DNA from: Ruminococcaceae bacterium UBA5396
Lineage (GTDB): Bacteria > Bacillota > Clostridia > Oscillospirales > Acutalibacteraceae
DNA length: 8,263 nucleotides
Assembly (NCBI GenBank): GCA_002410715.1
Contig: DHOG01000130.1
Coordinates: 35,023-43,285 of the forward strand
Direction of reading: 5' to 3'
The position numbers were made by a program, and so were the translations under genes. Numbering within the stretch: the first letter of the stretch is position 1; each line of letters opens with the position of its first letter. Positions 1-5,216 of this stretch are shown one piece after another. A model generated the notes under the pieces. That model had not been told where the DNA came from. It did not search any database and was given only the letters and a program-made list of their open reading frames with translations.

Positions 1-2
1 AG

Positions 3-197
3 CGGTATAATTCCATCCGAAAAAACAAAAGCCTCGGCAAGTATGATGCGGCAACAACCGATATGGCGAAGAACATATTGGATGAAAGGTTCGAGCATGC
101 AGAAATTGATTCTGATTACGCCGAAAATTACTATGTTGAAGATATCCAGCTTAAAAAAATATACACCGAAGCGCTAAAGCGACTCGGAAAGGGATAA
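3..197 (+). CDS. C-terminal fragment of an unrecognised protein
   Basis: An open frame runs in from the left edge and ends at TAA 195-197, giving about 64 C-terminal residues. The tail is charged and hydrophilic, rich in Lys, Asp, Glu and Tyr, with no membrane segment, Cys pair or motif I can assign. It starts in the window with RYNSIRKNKSLG and ends ALKRLGKG. The frame is plausible as coding because it stays open through A-rich sequence and ends only 12 bp before the TTG proposed as start of the next gene, in the same frame. That suggests a shared transcript. I do not recognise the family. It could belong to the same mobile or accessory unit as the sigma-like gene that follows. Confidence 0.5.
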   Translation, partial: RYNSIRKNKSLGKYDAATTDMAKNILDERFEHAEIDSDYAENYYVEDIQLKKIYTEALKRLGKG

Positions 198-209
198 GGC
201 GCATTCTTT

Positions 210-1037
210 TTGAGGGGAGATGAGGAAATATATACGACCACAGACCCGATTGTATTTGACGATTGGAACGAATATTTTATTCGCTTCACCAAAGGAAAAG
301 ACGATAAATATTTCACTCATTTTCTCTGCCGGTACGAAGCCATACTGGATGGAATTGCAGGGAAATTCATCAATAAATACAACCTTGATGCAGGACGAGC
401 TGATGACTTGAAACAGCTTTTTGCATCCGTTGTTTGGACAGAGCTGCAACAATATAACCCGGCGGATGAGCTGCCACTTTTGCAATTAGTAAGATATAAG
501 GTAATTGCGGTGTGGCACGATTATGTCCGGACTTGCTGTGGTGAGACCTTTATTGATTCTGCCAATGCTTACCGATTGATTCGAAACTCCTCTTACTTAT
601 TCTTTTCTGCAGATAATCCCCGGGACGGAATACAAGCTATCATGAACAAGCTAAAACTACCGGAGGAAAAAGCAATCCAGGTTATACGGTCGGCCAAGCA
701 GTTTAAATATGCCGACCGTATTGGGCAGGATGACCTGGATAAGAATCAAATTGCAGCAGGGGTTGTTTATGAATATGAGCTGCCGCCATCTCCATCAGCG
801 GAGGATGATCATTTGCGCTTAGAGCAACGGCTACAGTTTATAGAAGTGGCAACAAAATTGTCGCCCAAGGAAATCCAGATCGTCGAGCAAACCGTCGGCG
901 TCTGCCTGAGCTGTCTCGGATTACTCCCGAGGAAAACGCATGAGCAGGTCGCCCTTTTGCAAGGTGCGGCAGATGCCAGTGTCATTGAGAAAAGGCGCAA
1001 AAAGGCATTGGCGAAATTGCAGAAAATATTTTTGTGA
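210..1037 (+). CDS. divergent sigma-70-like protein
   Basis: The 275-residue product reads as a full but divergent sigma-70 family protein. Residues about 41-108 (RYEAILDGIAGKF, then ADDLKQ, then LVRYKVIAVWHDYVR) follow the pattern of region 2, the core-binding and -10 recognition part. Residues about 119-170, with KLKLPEEKAIQVI, resemble region 3. Residues about 204-271, with ATKLSPKEIQIVEQ and later EKRRKKALAKLQK, follow region 4 with its C-terminal helix-turn-helix. The expected role is to bind RNA polymerase core and direct it to a small set of promoters. The start is uncertain. TTG 210 is the first start codon after the in-frame stop at 195-197, but the purine-rich GAGGGGAG at 212-219 lies just after it, and no ATG occurs near the N-terminus in this frame. 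A strong terminator follows the stop. Family assignment is by pattern only; the promoter it recognises is unknown. Confidence 0.65.
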   Translation: MRGDEEIYTTTDPIVFDDWNEYFIRFTKGKDDKYFTHFLCRYEAILDGIAGKFINKYNLDAGRADDLKQLFASVVWTELQQYNPADELPLLQLVRYKVIAVWHDYVRTCCGETFIDSANAYRLIRNSSYLFFSADNPRDGIQAIMNKLKLPEEKAIQVIRSAKQFKYADRIGQDDLDKNQIAAGVVYEYELPPSPSAEDDHLRLEQRLQFIEVATKLSPKEIQIVEQTVGVCLSCLGLLPRKTHEQVALLQGAADASVIEKRRKKALAKLQKIFL

Positions 1038-1049
1038 CAACTACACATC

Positions 1050-1087
1050 AAAAACCCGCTTAATCCGTACAGATTAAGCGGGTTTTT
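1050..1087. terminator. bidirectional intrinsic terminator between convergent genes
   Basis: A perfect 16-bp inverted repeat (arms 1050-1065 and 1072-1087) encloses a 6-base loop CGTACA. The arms start with AAAAACCCGC and end with GCGGGTTTTT, so a GC-rich stem is followed by a T-run on both strands. It lies 13 bp after the sigma-like gene and 4 bp beyond the tRNA-Thr 3' end, and can stop transcription from both sides. Confidence 0.93.
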
Positions 1088-1090
1088 ACT

Positions 1091-1165
1091 TGGAGCTGAT
1101 GGTCGGAATCGAACCGACAACCTGTTCATTACGAGTGAACTGCTCTGCCATTGAGCCACATCAGC
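1091..1165 (-). tRNA. tRNA-Thr (anticodon CGT), CCA encoded
   Basis: On the minus strand the sequence folds as a complete cloverleaf. The acceptor arms GCTGATG and CATCAGC pair perfectly over 7 bp. The D stem is GCTC/GAGC. The anticodon stem GTTCA/TGAAC holds the loop CTCGTAA, giving anticodon CGT, which reads the Thr codon ACG. The variable loop is AGGTT, and the T arm is GTCGG-TTCGATT-CCGAC. The discriminator T and CCA (1094-1091) are encoded in the genome. The molecule charges threonine for the ACG codon. It lies downstream of the two small membrane-protein genes on the same strand, separated by a hairpin, and could be transcribed from its own weak promoter or by read-through from them. 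Its 3' end abuts the terminator shared with the sigma-like gene. Confidence 0.95.
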
Positions 1166-1173
1166 ATATATAG

Positions 1174-1194
1174 GGGAGCGGGGTTTCCACTCCC
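1174..1194 (-). other. GC-rich hairpin just upstream of tRNA-Thr
   Basis: On the minus strand GGGAGTGG pairs with CCGCTCCC over 8 bp (one G-T pair), closing a 5-base AAACC loop. It sits 8 bases before the tRNA 5' end and about 20 bases after the stop of the membrane gene. It is followed by CTATATAT, not a T-run, so it is not a typical terminator. It could be a pre-tRNA leader structure or an mRNA 3' stabiliser. Confidence 0.45.
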
Positions 1195-1212
1195 GACTTT
1201 AGTTTGTCGCGA

Positions 1213-1218
1213 ATTATA
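1213..1218 (-). promoter_or_regulatory. possible -10 element for tRNA-Thr
   Basis: The minus strand shows a perfect TATAAT at 1218-1213, overlapping the stop codon of the 70-residue membrane gene and about 48 bases before the tRNA. The hexamer 17 bases upstream is CCTGTT, a poor -35, and there is no extended -10 TG. A separate tRNA promoter is therefore possible but weakly supported. Confidence 0.3.
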
Positions 1219-1426
1219 CGGATAGCATAATGAAAAACAGGAACAACGATAAGGATAAAAATACGGCGCACGGGAGAGATAACAGGACAATTGGAGCAAC
1301 CCGAAGCACGGACGAAGGGCGCCTTTTATGTGAAACAATAGATCTTACAATATAAAGTATAGTGCCTGAGATTGCCAATACTATTGACAACAAGAGCAAT
1401 AAGAAAATTATTACTAATGGCTCCAT
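1214..1426 (-). CDS. small two-helix membrane protein (second of a paralogous pair)
   Basis: The 70-residue product begins MEPLVIIF. It has two hydrophobic segments (about residues 3-28 and 43-68) joined by a short basic loop with SHKRRPSS, so a hairpin membrane topology with a cytoplasmic loop is likely. The start ATG 1426-1424 is chosen because AGGAGGT ends 5 bases upstream; a longer in-frame reading would put the start upstream of this site. The stop of the upstream gene ends 1 base before this ATG, so the two are translationally coupled. The product aligns without gaps to its neighbour, sharing G, R, P, LLS and SL positions around the loop, which suggests an old tandem duplication. I do not recognise the family. 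Base composition is AT-rich compared with the metabolic genes to the right. Confidence 0.7.
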   Translation of the reverse strand: MEPLVIIFLLLLLSIVLAISGTILYIVRSIVSHKRRPSSVLRVAPIVLLSLPCAVFLSLSLFLFFIMLSV

Positions 1427-1427
1427 T

Positions 1428-1679
1428 TCAACCTCCTGTAAAAGCGGAAACAAAAACGTTAACAAGCTTTACTCCGCCGACCAAAGAAGATGCAAAAAGG
1501 AGCAATCCGCTCAATAAAAAAAAAGTTGAATAAACAAGGATAATCTTCGGTTGATGATATTTTTTAAAAAGGGTACGAAATATCAATAATAATAAACCAC
1601 AAACAAAGGAAATAGCACCTAAAATAAAAATAATAGTCAACAAAAAGGCGATAAGCGGCGGTGCAACAATTGCTCCCAT
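1428..1679 (-). CDS. small two-helix membrane protein (first of a paralogous pair)
   Basis: The 83-residue product begins MGAIVAPPLIAF. It has two long hydrophobic stretches, about residues 5-36 and 45-67, separated by a basic loop FKKYHQPK, and a short C-terminal tail. This fits a two-pass integral membrane protein with the loop inside the cell. The ATG at 1679-1677 is preceded by AAGGGGA at a 5-base spacing. It is the first gene of a two-gene operon with a consensus promoter about 130 bases upstream and a 1-base gap to the second gene, to which it is related (about 11 identities over 39 aligned residues by eye). Small hydrophobic pairs can be transport subunits, holin-like or immunity proteins, but nothing here identifies which; the function is unknown. 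Confidence 0.75.
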   Translation of the reverse strand: MGAIVAPPLIAFLLTIIFILGAISFVCGLLLLIFRTLFKKYHQPKIILVYSTFFLLSGLLLFASSLVGGVKLVNVFVSAFTGG

Positions 1680-1810
1680 TTTGTTCCCCTTTTATCTTGT
1701 CAAAAACCGTTACAATTCAAGCGGTCGGTTTTCTTAAAATGCCTACCTTAAGGATAACTACTGAGCCACCAGCGCACAAGTATGTGTTTGTTTGTTTTTG
1801 AACGCAAATC

Positions 1811-1839
1811 ACTATACCACAGCAAGACCTAGATGTCAA
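1811..1839 (-). promoter_or_regulatory. consensus sigma-A promoter for the membrane-protein pair
   Basis: Read on the minus strand, TTGACA (1839-1834) and TATAGT (1816-1811) are separated by exactly 17 bases. This is near-perfect for the housekeeping sigma factor. It points to the 83-residue membrane gene, leaving a leader of roughly 125 bases. The leader holds a weak 7-bp hairpin (1703-1709 with 1726-1732) that I would not call an attenuator. Confidence 0.85.
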
Positions 1840-1861
1840 GCAAACGTGGCATAACCAATAC

Positions 1862-1879
1862 GAAAAAACGGAAAAAACG
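1862..1879. repeat. short tandem repeat GAAAAAACG x2
   Basis: Two exact 9-base copies of GAAAAAACG lie side by side between the divergent promoters at 1811-1839 and 1914-1942. The A-tracts are nearly one helical turn apart and could bend DNA or act as an UP-like stretch. A chance origin in A-rich DNA is equally possible. Confidence 0.4.
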
Positions 1880-1913
1880 GTACTATAAAGAAGCCCTTAT
1901 AAATGTGAAATAC

Positions 1914-1942
1914 TGGTGAATCAATATGGTTTGTGATATAAT
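1914..1942 (+). promoter_or_regulatory. extended -10 promoter for the MNT/HEPN pair
   Basis: TATAAT at 1937-1942 is preceded by TGA, making an extended -10 (TGnTATAAT). The hexamer 17 bases upstream, TGGTGA at 1914-1919, is a weak -35, as is usual for extended -10 promoters. It lies about 32 bases before the ATG of the nucleotidyltransferase-like gene and diverges from the membrane-pair promoter. Confidence 0.7.
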
Positions 1943-1973
1943 ATTTTCGAAGAACCGAAAGGGAGTGCTCTAG

Positions 1974-2282
1974 ATGAAGCCGAATGAGTTTCTTGATGGT
2001 TTGTGCAGGGATATAATATGTATTTGCGTACCACAGAAAATCCTTTTATTCAGTTATAAGCAAAGTCCTGACGGTGAATTGCATTCGGTCAAATTATGCG
2101 TCATAATTGGCGACGGGGATTCCCGTATGATCGAGCGCAAACTGTATGTGGAAGTTGATTCGGTGCTGTCTTTTGATATTTTAGTTTACACCGAAGCCGA
2201 ATGGAGTCAGCTTCTTGAAAACAATATGAGCTTTGCATCACGCATACAAAAGACCGGGAGGGTTTTGTATGAGGCGGACTAA
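1974..2282 (+). CDS. MNT-fold nucleotidyltransferase-like protein, catalytic site lost
   Basis: The 102-residue protein has the size and layout of the small MNT (minimal nucleotidyltransferase) antitoxins that pair with HEPN proteins. Residues 21-28 (QKILLFSY) match the strand before the active site, and 67-77 (FDILVYTEAEW) match the later strand that carries the third acidic residue (D68). The usual GSx10DxD signature is absent. Against the pattern FGSRARG...SDIDL, the G and S are replaced by S27 and Y28, and the two Asp by V39 and L41. AMP transfer of the MntA type is therefore unlikely, and the protein may act only by binding its partner. ATG 1974 is preceded by AAAGGGAG at a good distance. 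The end overlaps the HEPN gene by 14 bp, implying coupled translation and a shared complex. Degenerate relatives of this kind are, from memory, frequent in Clostridia. Confidence 0.72.
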   Translation: MKPNEFLDGLCRDIICICVPQKILLFSYKQSPDGELHSVKLCVIIGDGDSRMIERKLYVEVDSVLSFDILVYTEAEWSQLLENNMSFASRIQKTGRVLYEAD

Positions 2283-2700
2283 GCACGGCACCGACAGCCG
2301 AAAATTTTTCGACTGGCTGGAGATATCCGCTCGAGATCTCCTTGCGGCACGTTTGCTGATTGAGCAGGAGCAATGTTATGATATTGCGGGGTTTCACTGC
2401 CAGCAATGTATCGAAAAAGCATTTAAGGCGTATCTGATTGACAGTACCGGTGTTTTGGTGGATGGTCATAACCTAACATGGCTTTGTCGGCAGGCTGCGA
2501 AACACGATAAAACCTTTAAAAGGTTTATGGAGGATACTGCCGGCATGAACCGGCTTTATATTGAAACCCGCTATCCTTCTGACATTAATCTTCATCTTAA
2601 TTCCGACAGCATAAAACAGATTTATAATACGGCGAGGGAGCTGTATGATTACATTTGCAATGCAGTCTACGATGGAGACGGAAGTTTGGACGATGATTAA
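2269..2700 (+). CDS. HEPN domain protein
   Basis: The 143-residue protein is an all-helical HEPN-domain candidate (PF05168 type). The characteristic pieces appear in order: W16...A21RDLLAAR at 21-28, then FHCQQCIEKAFKAYL at 42-56, GHNLTWL at 66-72 and ETRYPSD at 99-105. HEPN proteins paired with MNT partners are often RNase toxins using an Rx4-6H motif. Here the first His after R101 is H109, with 7 residues between, so the standard motif is not met and RNase activity is uncertain. The start ATG 2269 is chosen for the GGGAGG 7 bases upstream; a TTG further up would add 12 residues without a matching site. It overlaps the MNT-like gene by 14 bp. The C-terminus is acidic (DGDGSLDDD). It is convergent with the ABC ATPase gene, with only 29 bp between and no clear terminator. 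Confidence 0.85.
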   Translation: MRRTKHGTDSRKFFDWLEISARDLLAARLLIEQEQCYDIAGFHCQQCIEKAFKAYLIDSTGVLVDGHNLTWLCRQAAKHDKTFKRFMEDTAGMNRLYIETRYPSDINLHLNSDSIKQIYNTARELYDYICNAVYDGDGSLDDD

Positions 2701-2729
2701 TGTGAAAGACTGATAAAGCGGTATTTATA

Positions 2730-3428
2730 TTATGATACAGCTGACTTTGAAGGTTGATCTGATATCACTTTTCCATCCTGTATTTCAACGATCCTCTTGG
2801 CGGATGAGGCGATTTCACGGTCATGGGTGATTAGAATTACGGTTCGTCCCTCTGCGTTAAGATCCAGCAGGATATTCATTACATCTCTTCCCGATGCAGT
2901 ATCGAGATTTCCGGTTGGTTCGTCCGCCAGAATAATTGGCGGATGAGCGGCAATCGCGCGGGCAATGGCGACACGCTGCTGCTGCCCTCCCGACATTTCG
3001 GCAGGGCGGTGATGCATACGATTGCCAAGCCCTACGCGTTCCAGACATTCTATGGCGACTTTTCGCCGCTGTTCACGCTTCATACTGCGATAGATAAGCG
3101 GAAGCTCAACATTTTCAAGCGCATTCAGTCCTGCAATCAGGTTAAACCCCTGAAACACAAAGCCAATATGGCGGTTGCGGATGACTGACAGCTGGTCATC
3201 CGTCATGCTGGCTACATCCTTGCCTTCAAGCTTGTATACACCAAAAGTCGGGGTATCAAGGCAGCCCACCATATTCATCAGGGTAGATTTCCCAGAACCG
3301 GAATGACCGACGATTGCAAGGAATTCTCCCTGTTCCACTGCAAGCGATACTCCATCAAGCGCCCTCACTTGGTTGACACCCTGATTATAGATTTTATACA
3401 AGTCTTGAATTTGAATAATATGGGACAT
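2730..3428 (-). CDS. ABC transporter ATP-binding protein, MacB/LolD type, orphan
   Basis: The 232-residue product is a complete ABC ATPase of the MacB/LolD/FtsE-like class that usually powers FtsX-like permeases in export of peptides, lipoproteins or antibiotics. Walker A is GHSGSGKST (41-49), the Q-loop Q93 lies in GFVFQGFNL, the signature is MSGGQQQ (145-151, M in place of the usual L), Walker B is IILADEPTGNLD (165-176), and the switch His is H202 in LITHD. The class-typical RNRHIGFVFQ segment and the extended NLD after Walker B are present. ATG 3428-3426 is chosen over an ATG 12 codons upstream because AAGGAG lies 9 bases before it and the protein then begins like its relatives. No permease or adaptor gene flanks it on either side, so the partner must be encoded elsewhere or lost. 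The substrate cannot be told. Confidence 0.92.
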   Translation of the reverse strand: MSHIIQIQDLYKIYNQGVNQVRALDGVSLAVEQGEFLAIVGHSGSGKSTLMNMVGCLDTPTFGVYKLEGKDVASMTDDQLSVIRNRHIGFVFQGFNLIAGLNALENVELPLIYRSMKREQRRKVAIECLERVGLGNRMHHRPAEMSGGQQQRVAIARAIAAHPPIILADEPTGNLDTASGRDVMNILLDLNAEGRTVILITHDREIASSAKRIVEIQDGKVISDQPSKSAVS

Positions 3429-3588
3429 GGATGGCAGCTCCTTTGTATGTTTATTGAAAGCCAACTTTGCCGCAATGGATACAGCTGGGGTGGAAAAATG
3501 TTATCTAAATCACGGGTGGTCAACAAATAGTATGCCCAGCATCATGACGATTTTTCACAATGATAACCATTATTCTTTCGCAAAGCGG

Positions 3589-3617
3589 ATGACAAAATGG
3601 TCTTGATTGGTTATAAT
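3589..3617 (+). promoter_or_regulatory. sigma-A promoter for the phosphohexomutase operon
   Basis: ATGACA (3589-3594, one mismatch from TTGACA) and TATAAT (3612-3617) are separated by 17 bases. The predicted start is about 3624, giving a leader near 30 bases before ATG 3655. An inverted repeat covers the -10 end and the start site, so regulation is likely. Confidence 0.8.
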
Positions 3618-3639
3618 ACTCTAAGGTTAATAGAGTATT
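3615..3639. promoter_or_regulatory. operator-like inverted repeat over the transcription start
   Basis: Arms AATACTCT (3615-3622) and AGAGTATT (3632-3639) are exact reverse complements around a 9-base centre. The repeat begins inside the -10 box and spans the expected start point, the usual place for a repressor site. As RNA only the downstream part would be in the transcript, so a DNA operator is more likely than a leader hairpin. The regulator is unknown. Confidence 0.55.
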
Positions 3640-3654
3640 GAAAGGAACGATAAC

Positions 3655-5193
3655 ATGCTCAGTCCCTTTTGGAAGCATTTTAAAAGCGGTACCGATATAC
3701 GCGGTGTAGCGATTGAGGGCGCCTATGGCGAGCCGCTTGATCTCACAGATGAAGTGGTTGAGAATATTGCCGCTGGCTTTGCAGGCTGGCTGACAAAACG
3801 CACAGGAAAACCGGAAGAGAAGCTTACCGTCTCGGTGGGGCGCGACAGTCGGATATCCGGTCCGCGTATACGCGACGCTGTCATAAACGCGCTTACCACT
3901 TCAGGTGTTCGGGTGATCGACTGCGGACTTGCATCGACGCCTGCAATGTTTATGACAACGGTGGATCTGAAATGTGATGCCTCGATTCAGATTACGGCAA
4001 GCCACCATCCATATCACCGCAATGGTCTAAAGTTTTTTCTTCCGTCGGGAGGATTGGAAGGCAGTGATATTTCCGAGGTTCTGGAAACTGCCCAGGAATT
4101 TGCAAACAACCCTGAAACGAGAAAAAAGGCTTCCATGCCGGGGGCGCTTGTTCGAGAGGATTATATGGCGCAGTATGCCGCACGGCTTCGCAGTCTAATC
4201 TGTGAGGGCGTAAAGGCGGCGGATTATGAGCATCCGCTGAAAGACTTTCATATTGTGGTTGATGCGGGCAACGGAGCAGGCGGCTTTTATGCCGATCAGG
4301 TGCTGGCTCCCCTTGGCGCTGATATTTCGGGCAGCCAGTTCCTTGATCCCGACGGAAGATTTCCAAACCATGTTCCCAACCCTGAAAATAAAGAGGCGAT
4401 GGCATCGATATGCGCCGCAACTTTGAAAGCGGGCGCTGACCTTGGCGTTATCTTTGACACCGATGTTGATCGTGCAGGCTGCGTGGATTCCGCCGGCCGC
4501 GAGATTAACCGAAACAGGCTGGTTGCGCTGGCATCCGTCATTGCGCTTGAAGGGAATGACGGCGGTACGATTGTGACCGATTCCATCACCTCGAGCGGAC
4601 TTAAAGCCTTTATTGAGCAGGAGCTGGGCGGCGTTCATCACCGTTTTAAGCGGGGATATAAGAACGTTATAAACGAGGCTCTGCGACTGAATCAAGCGGG
4701 TGTAAACTGCCCGCTGGCAATTGAAACCTCCGGCCACGCCGCTTTAAGAGAAAACTATTTTTTGGATGACGGTGCCTATCTGATTACAAAAATCATTATC
4801 AAGGCAGCTCAGCTGCGTGGGCAGGGCAAAAGTCTTGAAAGTCTGATTGAAAAGCTTGCGGAGCCTGTTGAGAGTGAGGAGCTTCGTTTTCATATTACCG
4901 AATCGGATTTCATATCCTGCGGCAACCGGATTCTCTCTGCGCTTGAGCAGTATGCCCGGAAAAACGGATGGGCGCTTGCGGATGACAGCCGCGAAGGCGT
5001 GCGCGTGTCATTTGGTGCGGGGCAGGGGGAAGGTTGGTTTTTACTTCGGCTCAGCGTGCATGATCCGGTTATGCCGCTGAATATTGAGAGCGATGTGAAA
5101 GGCGGGAACCGCCTGATTGCCGAGAAGCTAAAGTCTTTTCTGAATTCGCAACAGGGTCTGGATATTGTCTCCCTTAAAAGCTTTTTATCGTAA
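3655..5193 (+). CDS. alpha-D-phosphohexomutase (phosphoglucomutase/phosphomannomutase family)
   Basis: The 512-residue enzyme has all four domains of the phosphohexomutase family, which moves phosphate between C1 and C6 of hexose phosphates through a phosphoserine. The active-site loop is TASHHP (114-119) with Ser116 as the phosphate carrier; His replaces the Asn of the common SHNP form. The metal loop is D268-T-D-V-D-R273, a variant of DGDGDR that keeps all three Asp. The sugar-binding loop is E357-T-S-G-H361, and the C-terminal phosphate loop is RLSVHDP (465-471). Length is normal to slightly long. ATG 3655 follows AAAGGAA at about 8 bases. The product would supply glucose-1-P or mannose-1-P for envelope sugars or storage glucan, but sugar preference cannot be read from sequence. 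It leads a likely operon with prmA, 23 bp downstream, which links sugar metabolism and ribosome modification only by co-transcription. Confidence 0.92.
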   Translation: MLSPFWKHFKSGTDIRGVAIEGAYGEPLDLTDEVVENIAAGFAGWLTKRTGKPEEKLTVSVGRDSRISGPRIRDAVINALTTSGVRVIDCGLASTPAMFMTTVDLKCDASIQITASHHPYHRNGLKFFLPSGGLEGSDISEVLETAQEFANNPETRKKASMPGALVREDYMAQYAARLRSLICEGVKAADYEHPLKDFHIVVDAGNGAGGFYADQVLAPLGADISGSQFLDPDGRFPNHVPNPENKEAMASICAATLKAGADLGVIFDTDVDRAGCVDSAGREINRNRLVALASVIALEGNDGGTIVTDSITSSGLKAFIEQELGGVHHRFKRGYKNVINEALRLNQAGVNCPLAIETSGHAALRENYFLDDGAYLITKIIIKAAQLRGQGKSLESLIEKLAEPVESEELRFHITESDFISCGNRILSALEQYARKNGWALADDSREGVRVSFGAGQGEGWFLLRLSVHDPVMPLNIESDVKGGNRLIAEKLKSFLNSQQGLDIVSLKSFLS

Positions 5194-5216
5194 TTCATAT
5201 TTGATTGGAGTACTCT

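Noticed and set aside
809..1159. Minus-strand open frame running through tRNA-Thr and the terminator into the sigma-like gene.
   Set aside because: It crosses a perfect cloverleaf and a terminator; translations through tRNA genes in this way are a common artefact.
1703..1732. Possible attenuator hairpin (AAAACCG/CGGTTTT) in the leader of the membrane-protein pair, minus strand.
   Set aside because: The stem is 7 bp with only three GC pairs, the loop is 16 bases, and the T-run is itself part of the stem; too weak to call.
2101..2469. Minus-strand open frame of 122 codons across the MNT/HEPN genes.
   Set aside because: It is antisense to two well-supported genes, lacks a ribosome binding site, and its Cys/Gln/Arg-rich composition looks non-coding.
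3429..3530. Promoter for the ABC ATPase on the minus strand (TTGTTG-17-TAACAT).
   Set aside because: Both boxes are poor matches and several equally weak alternatives exist in this region, so no site is annotated.
4195..4737. Minus-strand open frame of 180 codons inside the phosphohexomutase gene.
   Set aside because: A shadow of a strongly conserved enzyme in the opposite strand; no family motif or start signal.
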